A DNA stretch of 64,000 nucleotides from Paenibacillus sp. PastM-3 (GTDB taxonomy: Bacteria; Bacillota; Bacilli; Paenibacillales; Paenibacillaceae): the NCBI RefSeq assembly GCF_029893965.1, contig NZ_JARXXP010000024.1, forward strand, positions 1 through 64,000, written 5' to 3'. A program made the position numbers and the translations under genes. Below, one piece after another: positions 24,289-33,038 of the stretch (positions are counted from its first letter, which is position 1; every line of letters begins with the position of its first letter). The notes under the pieces were generated by a model. The model made no database searches. It saw nothing but the letters and a program-made list of their open reading frames with translations, and had not been told where the DNA came from.

Positions 24289-26226
24289 TCAGATTACGCG
24301 GCCGGAAATTTCCTTACCCAGTGTTTCAATTACTTCTTCAAGCGGCTTGGCGCCGATATCGCCTTCCCCGCGTTTGCGGATGGACACGGTGCCCGCATTC
24401 ATCTCGTTCTCGCCGACTACGAACATATATGGAAGCTTCTCGAGCTGGGCTTCACGGATCTTGTACCCGAGCTTCTCATTGCGCAGGTCCACTTCAGCAC
24501 GGATACCGTTTCTCTGCAGCTTCGCTTCAACATCCTTGGCATATTCATCAAAGGCCGAGGATACCGGAATAATCTTGACCTGCTGCGGCGACAGCCACAG
24601 CGGAAGTGAACCGGCAAAGTTCTCCAGCAGGAAGGCTACGAAACGTTCCATTGTGCCGAGAATACCACGGTGAAGCACAACCGGACGATGTTTGTTACCG
24701 TCATCCCCGACGTACTCCAGCTCGAAGCGCTCAGGCAGCAGGAAGTCGATCTGTACAGTGGACAGGGTTTCTTCCTTGCCGAGCGCGGTGCGGATCTGCA
24801 CATCAAGCTTAGGTCCGTAGAAGGCCGCTTCGCCTTCTGCTTCAAAGAACGGCAGACCGGCTTCTTCCGCTACCTCGCGCAGCATACGCTGTGCAGTCTC
24901 CCACATTTCATCATTCTGGAAGTACTTTTCAGTATCCTGCGGATCACGGTAGGACAGACGGAAACGGTAATCGTGAATACCGAAATCGCTGTATACCTGC
25001 TTGATCAGCTCAAGTACGCGTTTGAATTCGCTCTTGATCTGGTCCAGGCGGCAGAAGATATGGGAATCATTCAGCGTCATGGAGCGAACGCGGTGCAGAC
25101 CGGTCAGCGCGCCGGACATTTCATAGCGGTGCATAGTGCCCAGCTCGGCAATGCGGATCGGCAGGTCGCGGTAGCTGTGCATCGAGCTCTTATAGATCAT
25201 CATGTGATGCGGGCAGTTCATCGGACGAAGCACGAACTCCTCGGTATCAATAACCATCTTAGGGAACATGTCTTCCTGGTAGTGCTCCCAGTGTCCGGAA
25301 GTTTTGTACAGCTCTACGTTACCAAGCACCGGAGTGTATACGTGCTGGTAGCCGAGGCTGGCTTCCAGATCGACGATATAACGCTCCAGAATGCTGCGCA
25401 GCTTGGCGCCTTTAGGCAGCCAGATCGGCAGACCCTGTCCGACCAGCTGGTTGAAGGTGAAGATTTCCAGCTCTTTACCCAGCTTGCGGTGGTCACGTTT
25501 CTTGGCTTCCTCCAGCAGCCGCAGATGCTCATCGAGCTGGGCTTTTTTGATCCAGGCTGTACCGTATACGCGCTGCAGCATTTTGTTCTTGCTGTCTCCG
25601 CGCCAGTAAGCGCCGGCTACATTCATCAGCTTGAATACTTTGATCTTGGAAGTGGACGGCACATGCGGTCCGCGGCACAGGTCAAAGAATTCACCCTGCT
25701 CATAGATCGAAATCACGCTGTCTTCCGGCAGCGCCTCAATCAGCTCCAGCTTGTACGGATCGCCAAGCTCACCGAAAAGATCCAGTGCTTCCTTGCGGCT
25801 GACTTCTTTGCGTACAATCGGCAGATTTTCGTTAACGATACGTTCCATTTCCTTCTCGATCTTGAGCAGATCTTCCGGATTGAGCGGATGCTCCAGGTCC
25901 ATATCATAGTAGAAGCCGTCTTCAATAACCGGACCGACTCCGAGCTTGACTTCCTTCGCACCGAACAAACGTCTGGTTGCCTGGGCCATCAGGTGGGCGG
26001 TACTATGACGCATAACCTCCAGACCCTCCGGTGAATCCAGCGTAACGATCTCAATGAGTGCGCCTTCTTCAAGCGGTGTCGACAGGTCGACAATAATCCC
26101 GTTCAGCTTGCCGGCGGCTGCATTCTTGCGCAGGCCGCTGCTGATCGAAGCAGCTACATCGTCGATAGTGCTGCCGTTCTCATATTCCCGGACTGATCCG
26201 TCCGGAAGCTTAATACTTACTGACAT
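24289..26226 (-). CDS. thrS: Threonyl-tRNA synthetase
   Basis: This 645-residue class II synthetase charges tRNA-Thr. It has TGS (about 1-62), SAD editing, catalytic and anticodon-binding domains in order. Zinc and motif residues are seen in LRPMNCPHHMMIYKS, MHRYEMSGALTGLHRVRSM and RPVVLHRGILGTMERFVA. I start at MSVSIKLPDGS, the family start with an AGGAGG site. The frame continues 48 codons further upstream into the T-box leader and that part is not protein. Expression is controlled by the T-box. Confidence 0.96.
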   Translation of the reverse strand: MSVSIKLPDGSVREYENGSTIDDVAASISSGLRKNAAAGKLNGIIVDLSTPLEEGALIEIVTLDSPEGLEVMRHSTAHLMAQATRRLFGAKEVKLGVGPVIEDGFYYDMDLEHPLNPEDLLKIEKEMERIVNENLPIVRKEVSRKEALDLFGELGDPYKLELIEALPEDSVISIYEQGEFFDLCRGPHVPSTSKIKVFKLMNVAGAYWRGDSKNKMLQRVYGTAWIKKAQLDEHLRLLEEAKKRDHRKLGKELEIFTFNQLVGQGLPIWLPKGAKLRSILERYIVDLEASLGYQHVYTPVLGNVELYKTSGHWEHYQEDMFPKMVIDTEEFVLRPMNCPHHMMIYKSSMHSYRDLPIRIAELGTMHRYEMSGALTGLHRVRSMTLNDSHIFCRLDQIKSEFKRVLELIKQVYSDFGIHDYRFRLSYRDPQDTEKYFQNDEMWETAQRMLREVAEEAGLPFFEAEGEAAFYGPKLDVQIRTALGKEETLSTVQIDFLLPERFELEYVGDDGNKHRPVVLHRGILGTMERFVAFLLENFAGSLPLWLSPQQVKIIPVSSAFDEYAKDVEAKLQRNGIRAEVDLRNEKLGYKIREAQLEKLPYMFVVGENEMNAGTVSIRKRGEGDIGAKPLEEVIETLGKEISGRVI

Positions 26227-26300
26227 TATTGTTCCTCCTAGTGGTTGGTAGCTGGCCCTCTTTCGGGCATTAAGTGGCGGTACGGAAAATCCACGCAAAC

Positions 26301-26584
26301 AAAAAACACCCGTCCCGCAAAGGGACGAGTGATTGCACCCGTGGTTCCACCCAAATTCGATTCTATACAAGAATCCTTCATCAGCATGGGAATAACGGCC
26401 ATGAACCGGCGGTTCTTACTATCCCGTAACAATGAGTGCAGAAGCCTCCGGGAGTTCATAACCGCAGCTACAAAGGGGTAGATCGGAAGCCGGATACCGG
26501 AGGAAATTGCAGCCTGGGTTCCCTCTCTCTGAAGCGGTCCTGATAACGATCCATGTCTTTGTCGACGCTGTTAACGTGAATTAT
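26301..26584 (-). ncRNA. T-box riboswitch leader of thrS
   Basis: The T-box sequence GGGTGGAACCACGGGTGC reads on the minus strand at 26352-26335. It is followed by a terminator hairpin (CACTCGTCCC with GGGACGGGTG, one wobble) and six T residues at 26331-26301. Upstream lies an AGAGAG(AGGG) element typical of stem I. A candidate threonine specifier ACC is at 26479-26477 in CTACCCC. Binding of uncharged tRNA-Thr should favour the antiterminator and thrS expression. Confidence 0.9.
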
Positions 26585-26590
26585 GCAGTA

Positions 26591-26619
26591 ATTATAAAGC
26601 TGTCCGCTGCTTCAGTCAA
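26591..26619 (-). promoter_or_regulatory. Strong sigma-A-type promoter of the thrS leader
   Basis: On the minus strand TTGACT (26619-26614), a 17-base spacer and TATAAT (26596-26591). Confidence 0.85.
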
Positions 26620-26656
26620 GCATACAAGCGTACAAGGCAGGATTTCCTGTTTACAT

Positions 26657-26830
26657 TTACTCCTCTTCCCGGCGTTTTTTTCCCGGCAAGCGACCCGCGC
26701 GCTTCAAAGACTCACGCAGCAAATATTCAATGTGTCCGTTTACGCTGCGAAATTCCTCTCCCGCCCAACGCTCCAGCGCTTCATACAGCTCCGGATCAAT
26801 CCGCAGCGGAAAGCTCTTCTTGGCCGCCAT
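26657..26830 (-). CDS. Arc-type ribbon-helix-helix DNA-binding protein
   Basis: This 57-residue protein has the RHH pattern: a short strand (KSFPLRIDPELYEALERWA) and two helices ending FRSVNGHIEYLLRESLKRAG, then a basic tail with KKRREEE. Such proteins bind DNA as dimers. It starts 13 bases after the SPFH gene stop and is the last gene of that operon. No toxin gene follows, so it is not evidently an antitoxin. The dyad over the SPFH promoter is a candidate binding site. Confidence 0.75.
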   Translation of the reverse strand: MAAKKSFPLRIDPELYEALERWAGEEFRSVNGHIEYLLRESLKRAGRLPGKKRREEE

Positions 26831-26843
26831 GATTCATCATCCC

Positions 26844-27686
26844 CTAGTACAACGAACCGGCATTGATCACCGGGCTCGCTCCGCGCTCAGACACAATCGC
26901 CACCATCAGGTTGTTGATCATGGCCGCCTTGCGCTCTTCATCAAGCTCAACCACGCCATTTTCTTTAAGCTGACGGATCGCCATGTCTACCATGCCGACA
27001 GCGCCTTCCACAATGATCTGCCGTGCCGACAGAATGGCCGAGGCCTGCTGGCGCTGCAGCATGGTGCTGGCAATCTCTGTAGAGTAAGCCAGATGCGTCA
27101 GACGCGCCTCAATCACCTCTACCCCGGACAAGGACAAACGCTCCTGCAATTCCGAAGCCAGCTCCTTGGCGATCTCGTCGGCATTGGCCCGCAGTGACAT
27201 GCCTGATTCATTAAAGTTATCATACGGATATTTGCTCGCTACATGACGCAGCGCGGTTTCGCTCTGAATCTCGACAAAAGCCATATATTTATCTACATCA
27301 AACAGCGCTTTGGCAGAATTGATGACTTTGAAAACAATGACTGCCGCAATTTCAATCGGGTTCCCTTCCACATCATTAACCTTCAGCTTGACACTGTTAA
27401 AATTGCGCACCCGCAGCGACACGGTCTTACGGATACTGAACGGAATAACCGCATACATCCCGCTCTTCACAATCGTTCCGACATATTGCCCGAAAAAGGT
27501 GACCACAACTGACTTGTTAGGCTGGACAATCGTGATGCTTGTGCACAGAACTGCGGCAACTAAAAACAGAACGACCGGCACCGCAACATATTCGTGCGCT
27601 CCCCCGTAGATCCCGCCTGCCAGACAGACCACAATCAGCGCAATAACCCAAAATCCGCTAACCGGACGTAAAACCTTCTCCTTCAT
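26844..27686 (-). CDS. SPFH/Band 7 domain membrane protein
   Basis: This 280-residue protein has two membrane segments at about 10-28 and 33-50, then an SPFH domain (about 55-215) with ITIVQPNKSVVVTFFGQYVGT. A helical end contains LERQQASAILSAR-like sequence (MLQRQQASAILSARQIIVEGAVGM). SPFH proteins oligomerise at lipid microdomains and scaffold membrane proteases or stress responses. It is co-transcribed with the RHH protein. The topology of two closely spaced anchors is like that of stomatin-type rather than long-tailed flotillins. Confidence 0.88.
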   Translation of the reverse strand: MKEKVLRPVSGFWVIALIVVCLAGGIYGGAHEYVAVPVVLFLVAAVLCTSITIVQPNKSVVVTFFGQYVGTIVKSGMYAVIPFSIRKTVSLRVRNFNSVKLKVNDVEGNPIEIAAVIVFKVINSAKALFDVDKYMAFVEIQSETALRHVASKYPYDNFNESGMSLRANADEIAKELASELQERLSLSGVEVIEARLTHLAYSTEIASTMLQRQQASAILSARQIIVEGAVGMVDMAIRQLKENGVVELDEERKAAMINNLMVAIVSERGASPVINAGSLY

Positions 27687-27712
27687 AAAAGCACCTCCAC
27701 AAGATATGTATT

Positions 27713-27751
27713 TGATATAATTATGATATCACTTTTGGATACAACTGTAAA
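27713..27751 (-). promoter_or_regulatory. SPFH-rhh operon promoter with an overlapping dyad
   Basis: On the minus strand TTTACA (27751-27746), a 17-base spacer and TATCAT (27728-27723) form a promoter. TGATAT (27713-27718) and ATATCA (27726-27731) form a 19-bp dyad over its -10 box. The site suits repression by the RHH protein of the same operon; this is inferred. Confidence 0.55.
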
Positions 27752-27872
27752 TCCATTTTTTATTATTCAAAGCCCAATTCGATAAAAGTCACTGCATTTC
27801 TTCTAATCCTCTTCTATACTACAAATCTAAGTTGTCATTCTTTCAAATATATTGAATAAGGACGTGACCTTC

Positions 27873-28055
27873 ATGAGCGAAAAAGAACAGGTGCTGGACA
27901 TTCTCAAAGCATCGGCAACCCCACTCACCGCCGGTGAGGTAGAGAAGCTCTCCGGCCTTGCGCGCAAAGCCGTAGACAAGGCTTTTACTGAACTCAAGAA
28001 AGACAATGCCATTGTCTCCCCGGTCCGGTGCAAGTGGGAAGCTGCTGTAAAATAA
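27873..28055 (+). CDS. Small winged-helix transcriptional regulator-like protein
   Basis: This 60-residue protein consists almost entirely of one winged helix-turn-helix (EKEQVLDILKASATPLTAGE, then VEKLSGLARKAVDKAFTELKKDNAIVSP). I start at MSEKEQV, preceded by GGACGTGA. The frame is open seven codons further upstream. Such single-domain proteins occur in Bacilli and archaea without known targets. It is transcribed divergently from the SPFH operon and ends at a strong terminator. Confidence 0.7.
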   Translation: MSEKEQVLDILKASATPLTAGEVEKLSGLARKAVDKAFTELKKDNAIVSPVRCKWEAAVK

Positions 28056-28070
28056 ATAACTTGTTACAAT

Positions 28071-28105
28071 AAACAGGCCCATGCGGGATTCGCATGGGCC
28101 TGTTT
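28071..28105 (+). terminator. Terminator of the small winged-helix gene
   Basis: A perfect 15-bp stem (AAACAGGCCCATGCG at 28071-28085, reverse copy at 28091-28105) with loop GGATT follows the stop by 15 bases. The T run is short. Confidence 0.75.
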
Positions 28106-28144
28106 ATGCGGAGAATCAAGCGTATGAATAATCATAAAGGAACG

Positions 28145-28184
28145 AAAAGATGCCCCGCAGTCATCCGGAGATGACGGGGGCATC
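28145..28184 (-). terminator. Terminator of the SLH nucleotidase gene
   Basis: GATGCCCC...GTCATC (28149-28165) pairs with GATGAC...GGGGCATC (28169-28183), and TTTTCG follows on the minus strand. It is 20 bases beyond the stop. Confidence 0.75.
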
Positions 28185-28202
28185 TTTATTATCGAAGCTG
28201 AA

Positions 28203-31200
28203 TTAAGAAGCTTTGTTCTCAAGCATGCGGTAGATGATTACTGCAGCCTGTGCACGGTTAGCCATAGCTTTTGGTGCAAATTTACCGCCGTCTACCCCAT
28301 TCACGATTCCCAGCTGAGTCAGCTGTGCAACAGCTTCCTGAGCATAAGGAGCGATGGAATTTTTATCAGCGAATGCGCCGAGAGCTGTAGAGGCATCAAC
28401 CGGTTCCAATTGACCGGAAAGAGCATTTACGATCATGATTGCCATTTCCTCGCGGGTAATCTCTCGGCCCGGTTCGAATTTGCCGTTGCCGCTGCCCTTC
28501 ACAATACCTGCGCTAACAGCAGCAGCGATCGAATCGGTATACCATACTCCCTGCTTCACATCGTTAAAGGCTGTGCTTGATGCAGGAGCACTCAGGTTCA
28601 ATGCACGCACGAGCATCGTTACGAATTCAGCACGGGTTACTGTTTTGGTTGGAGCGAACTGGCCGTTCTCCAGACCCTTCACAATGCCCTTGGCTGCCAG
28701 GGAGTTGATTGCTTCCTGAGCCCAGGCCACTTTGCCCAGATCACTGAAAGTGCCTGGTGCTGCCGAAGGAGCAGGTGTTGCCGGTGCCGTTGATGGAGCC
28801 GGTGTTGCCGATGGTGCTGGTGTTGCCGCCGGCGCCGGAATACCGCCAGGAATTGCGGCCGGAGCCTTGGTGTTGTTAGTAATACGGCCTTCAACCTTGG
28901 CTGTAATAGCTCCGCCTTTGAATGTGTCTACAATGTAATCGTAGAATACATCCAGATCGATCGGACCAGGTACTTGCTTGCTGGCAGAAAGCAGAACAGT
29001 GTAGTTATCACCGCCTGCAGACATGAAGTTGTTCACGACCGCAGTATAGCTCTTGTTCATATCAATCGGTGTACCGTCAGCCTTAGTCAGGCTGGAGATG
29101 CGGTCCTTAACCGGCAGATACATATCAGCCGTATATTTCAGGCCGGAAATCTGCAGAGTTTTCGTATCGGCTGTTCCGTCAGCTTTTACTCCCCATTGCT
29201 GCTGCAGCAGGGTTTTGATCTGCTCACCGGTCAGGGTCAGCTTCACCAGTGTATTGCCGAAAGGCTGGATCTTGGCCAGATCCCCAAAGGATACATTGCC
29301 CTTAGGAAGGTCAGCGCGGATACCGCCCGGATTCATGAAGGCGAAATCTGCTGCTGCTCCGTCACCGAAATCAGCCGCACGCATTGCATCGGCAATCAGG
29401 TTACCGAGCGGCGTTTCATTGTTGTAAGCATCTGTACGTGTAATTGTACCGTCAGTAGTACCTACTGGCTGGGTCAGCTCCGGATGCTTGGCCAGATATT
29501 TGTTAACCAGAGCAACCGTTTCAGGATCAGGGGTTACCCCTTCCTGGAAGGTAGACGTAACTGTTGCAGATTTTGATTTCACATCACCTGTATTAGGATC
29601 AATGATCAGCTTAATATCTTCAAAAGCAGTACCATACGAGTAAGCCTGAACAACCAGCTTGCCGTTTACGGTATCGTTCGCGTAGCCGTGGTTATCCCCG
29701 GCAACGATAACGTCTACCGGTGAGTTAGCCGGCAGGGCATTGGCCAGATCCGCCGCTTCACCTGTCGTTACAAATCCGGTATTTGCATCACCTTTGGTTG
29801 TAGCCGGATCATGTGCCAGCACGATGATCGTTTCTACACCCTGTTCCTGCAGTTCTTTAGCGTATTTCTCAATTGCTTCTACTTCTTTTTCGGCTGAAAG
29901 GAATTCAACACCTACCAGGCCGGATGGAGCAACTTTGCTTGGCGTTGCTTTGGTTACCACACCGATAAATCCGATTTTCACGCCGCCTACTTCTTTAATA
30001 ACATAAGGGTTGATGATTGGATTCTTATACACGCTGTCAACCACGTTGGCATTGATGTAATCGAAGTCGGAGCCAGCATGATTTACGCTGCTGTTCTTAG
30101 GATCAACACCGCCGAAAATCTGTGTTTTCAGTGCTTCAACGCCCTGGTCAAATTCATGGTTACCCAGTGTTCCGACGTCGAACTTCATCAGGTTCATCCA
30201 TTCATGGGTCGGCTCATCACGCTCAAGTGAAGATACCGGAGCAGATGCGCCTACGGAGTCCCCGTTATGGAAGAGCAGGGAGTTTTCATACTTGGCACGC
30301 GCCTCTTTCAGATATGTTGCGAGAATCGCAGCAGTACCTGCATTCTTGCCGCTTACTACAGAAGTAGTATCCAGCTGGCCGTGGAAGTCGTTAATACCGA
30401 GCAGGTGAACTTCAACATCGGCAGTTGGTTTAGGTGTATGCTCTTTCAGGTCAAGGCTGTAAATGCTGAAGCCTTTAACATCTTTGGTGTGCGTATCTTT
30501 AATGTTGGAAGGTAACACATCAGCTGCCTTCGGTGAAGAAGGGAAGGTTACTGTTACGTTGCCTTTGATTGGAGCAATCGACCAGTTGCCGTCAGCAGTC
30601 GGATCTACTACACCGGCCTCACTAATATAATCCATCAGTACCTGACGGTTCTCCATCTGGGAATCGATAATCATTTTGCCGGCTTTTACGCCCGGGAAGT
30701 TACCTCCGCCGCTTGCACGGTAGTTGTTGGTAACTACAACGAATTCCTGATCAGGCAGGATTTCTTGTCCGCCGTAAGTAACGCTGGTTACACGGCTGGA
30801 GGATGCATCGTTAATCGAACCGTCCGGTTTGTATTTAGCGTTCTTGGTTACGTCGATTGTGTACTGGACACCGTCAATAACATCAAAGTTAAAGACCTGG
30901 AACTCGGGATTCAGCAAAGGCTGAGCGGTTGAAATACCCGGTTTGATACGGTTGAAAGCCCCCGCACTCATTTCAATCCAGTTTTTCACAGTTTCGCCGT
31001 TAACAACAATCGCTTTTAACGTGTTGTCATACAGGTACAGGTCGCTGGCGCTGGCAATTGTCAGATTTCCCGCTTTAATTTCAGTGTATTCTGAAGGGCC
31101 GTTGCGTCCAGCCTTGAATGGAGCACCGACACTTAGAATCGGGTGATTTCTGTATGCAGCCAAAGCCTCATCCGTATTGATCAGATTCGATACATAACGC

Positions 31201-32504
31201 TGCTGCGCATAAGTTACGATCTGAACTGTCGGATCATCCTGCACCATGGCGAAGAAGCTGTTCATTGGAGCCGTTGTTTTTCCAAGCGGCTGATTAACAT
31301 AAGCTTTAGTTGCCTCATGGTCTGCTGAGGTAACAGCGTCTATCGCCGGATCAGCAGCAACACCAGCAATTGAACGCGTGGAGGATACAGAGCCCGCCTT
31401 ATCAACTTTCCATCTGCCGTCATTCTGCACAATTTTAAGATCGATTAGACCCAGGTATCCACCTCCGTAACCAGCCTGAACTGCCGGAGTACCGTTAATC
31501 TGGCCTTTGGTATTGTCGATTTTAATGTCCGCTGTATTATAAGGAAGTTTGGTGGCAGGATCTTTGAAGGAAGCATCCAGGTCACTTTCCTTTACAGTCG
31601 GGAAAACCTTATGTGTATGAGAGAATGTGATGGCGTCGATGCCTGCCACTTTACTCAGTTGGTTAATGTCGTTTTCTGCACCGGAAACGGATGAGGCTGC
31701 TGCAGCATCAAACCCGGTATGGGCCATAGCCACAATGACTTCCGCACCGTCATCTTTCATCAGAGGAACAAATTTCGCAGCTGTTTCACTGATATCCTCA
31801 ACCTTCACTTTGCCGTCGAGCTTAGCCTTATCCCACTCCAGAATCTGTGGTGTAACGAGGCCAATCAGTCCCACTTTCACTTTATATGTTTGTCCGTCCG
31901 AACCTTCAACTTCCTTATCAATAATTTCGTAAGGCTTATATTTATTGGTGCCGTCAATGTTATAAATATTTGCATTGACATACTTGAAATCTGCATCCGT
32001 ATCTTCTTTGTGTGTGGAGCTTCCGTTAATGGTACGTTCGAGATAATCCAAGCCGTAGTTAAATTCATGATTGCCGAAGGTAGCTGCATCGTAGTCCATA
32101 ACATTCATAGCGGCAATTAGAGGGTGAATCCGATTGTCATTAGTTTCCAGGTCGGATTCGGTTGCCACGTACGTGCCCAGAGGAGTACCTTGAATCAAAT
32201 CACCGTTATCAAGCAAAAGATTGTTGCTGTTCTGCTCTCTGGCTTCATTGACCAGAGTAGCTGTTTTGTCGAGACCCACTGTCGCCGAAGGGGCATCCTT
32301 GTAATAATCCCAGCCATAGACATTGGTGTGCACATCAGTAGTGCTCATCAGACGCAGATCTACTGTCACACCGGCTGCCGGAGCGGCCTTTGCTGTATCA
32401 GCTCCAAGAACTGAACCAACAAGCACACCCCCAAAAACCTGTGCAGTCAGAACTGTGGTAGCCAGAAGTGAAGCTACCGGCTTGTTCCATCGTCTTTCTC
32501 CCAT
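28203..32504 (-). CDS. Surface-anchored double-domain 5'-nucleotidase/2',3'-cyclic phosphodiesterase with SLH domains
   Basis: This 1433-residue protein has a signal peptide (1-40, cleavage near AKAAPA) and a first metallophosphatase domain (TTDVHTNVYGW, LDNGDLIQGTP, FGNHEFNYG) with its 5'-nucleotidase C-terminal domain. A second complete pair follows (GINDFHGQLD, FHNGDSVGAS, LGNHEFDQG). After a proline/alanine linker come three SLH domains (about 1255-1430). The layout matches B. subtilis YfkN (1462 residues, sortase-anchored) except that the anchor here is SLH, which binds pyruvylated wall polysaccharide. It should release phosphate and nucleosides from external nucleotides. It stands alone between a promoter and a terminator. 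Confidence 0.93.
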   Translation of the reverse strand: MGERRWNKPVASLLATTVLTAQVFGGVLVGSVLGADTAKAAPAAGVTVDLRLMSTTDVHTNVYGWDYYKDAPSATVGLDKTATLVNEAREQNSNNLLLDNGDLIQGTPLGTYVATESDLETNDNRIHPLIAAMNVMDYDAATFGNHEFNYGLDYLERTINGSSTHKEDTDADFKYVNANIYNIDGTNKYKPYEIIDKEVEGSDGQTYKVKVGLIGLVTPQILEWDKAKLDGKVKVEDISETAAKFVPLMKDDGAEVIVAMAHTGFDAAAASSVSGAENDINQLSKVAGIDAITFSHTHKVFPTVKESDLDASFKDPATKLPYNTADIKIDNTKGQINGTPAVQAGYGGGYLGLIDLKIVQNDGRWKVDKAGSVSSTRSIAGVAADPAIDAVTSADHEATKAYVNQPLGKTTAPMNSFFAMVQDDPTVQIVTYAQQRYVSNLINTDEALAAYRNHPILSVGAPFKAGRNGPSEYTEIKAGNLTIASASDLYLYDNTLKAIVVNGETVKNWIEMSAGAFNRIKPGISTAQPLLNPEFQVFNFDVIDGVQYTIDVTKNAKYKPDGSINDASSSRVTSVTYGGQEILPDQEFVVVTNNYRASGGGNFPGVKAGKMIIDSQMENRQVLMDYISEAGVVDPTADGNWSIAPIKGNVTVTFPSSPKAADVLPSNIKDTHTKDVKGFSIYSLDLKEHTPKPTADVEVHLLGINDFHGQLDTTSVVSGKNAGTAAILATYLKEARAKYENSLLFHNGDSVGASAPVSSLERDEPTHEWMNLMKFDVGTLGNHEFDQGVEALKTQIFGGVDPKNSSVNHAGSDFDYINANVVDSVYKNPIINPYVIKEVGGVKIGFIGVVTKATPSKVAPSGLVGVEFLSAEKEVEAIEKYAKELQEQGVETIIVLAHDPATTKGDANTGFVTTGEAADLANALPANSPVDVIVAGDNHGYANDTVNGKLVVQAYSYGTAFEDIKLIIDPNTGDVKSKSATVTSTFQEGVTPDPETVALVNKYLAKHPELTQPVGTTDGTITRTDAYNNETPLGNLIADAMRAADFGDGAAADFAFMNPGGIRADLPKGNVSFGDLAKIQPFGNTLVKLTLTGEQIKTLLQQQWGVKADGTADTKTLQISGLKYTADMYLPVKDRISSLTKADGTPIDMNKSYTAVVNNFMSAGGDNYTVLLSASKQVPGPIDLDVFYDYIVDTFKGGAITAKVEGRITNNTKAPAAIPGGIPAPAATPAPSATPAPSTAPATPAPSAAPGTFSDLGKVAWAQEAINSLAAKGIVKGLENGQFAPTKTVTRAEFVTMLVRALNLSAPASSTAFNDVKQGVWYTDSIAAAVSAGIVKGSGNGKFEPGREITREEMAIMIVNALSGQLEPVDASTALGAFADKNSIAPYAQEAVAQLTQLGIVNGVDGGKFAPKAMANRAQAAVIIYRMLENKAS

Positions 32505-32572
32505 AAGTGTTTAATCCTCCCAGTTCATCTCTATTAGTGACCGAGGAGAATTGTACCATAAGCAAATATACG

Positions 32573-32602
32573 AATCTAGCAAAAAACATCAAATAGAGTC
32601 AA
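32573..32602 (-). promoter_or_regulatory. Promoter of the SLH nucleotidase gene
   Basis: On the minus strand TTGACT (32602-32597), an 18-base spacer and TAGATT (32578-32573). A TTTACAC and TTCACG lie upstream, which could be Pho-box-like half-sites, but spacing is irregular. The rest of 32603-32978 shows only an inverted CTCACAT/ATGTGAG pair and no supported gene. Confidence 0.5.
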
Positions 32603-32978
32603 TAGTTGTGTAAAATATCATATGATTCAGCGTGAATTTAGTCATAATGCCTTACTCCAAACCCAAAACCTCACATAATATACAAGTAAACACGAAAAAT
32701 GCATGTGAGATTTCGATACATTTCGGAGTGAGATATCTATTAGTATAGTTCTTATTTAACTAACAGATTCATGTCCACTATCAAAAACTACACCATTCTA
32801 TATTTATACAAAAAAATTTATAAACCCATCCCCCTATTAAGCGGTATAAATGCTGACATGATCATCGGTGGCATGGCAGAATATTGCCTGAATATTTGTG
32901 AACGAACAGCCTGTTTTGTTCACATCCATCCGCCGAATCATCCTCAGCCAGATCAAGGACAGCACAGTATAGACGAAA

Positions 32979-33018
32979 ATAACCCCCGCGAGGCAGTATA
33001 GCCACTGCCTGACGGGGG
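32979..33018 (-). terminator. Terminator of mqnC
   Basis: CCCCCG..AGGCAGT (32983-32997) pairs with ACTGCCT..CGGGGG (33004-33018), 20 bases after the mqnC stop, followed by TTATTTT on the minus strand. Confidence 0.75.
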
Positions 33019-33038
33019 ATGAAAGTTTCATATAAGGA

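Noticed and set aside
24670..26034. 454-codon plus-strand frame inside thrS
   Set aside because: It is an antisense shadow of thrS, which has full synthetase motifs.
32837..33031. 64-codon minus-strand frame with a hydrophobic helix after mqnC
   Set aside because: Its first codons consist of the mqnC terminator hairpin (32979-33018) and there is no ribosome site. The hydrophobic stretch (LYCLAGVIFVYTVLSLIWL) is striking, so conservation in relatives would change my mind.
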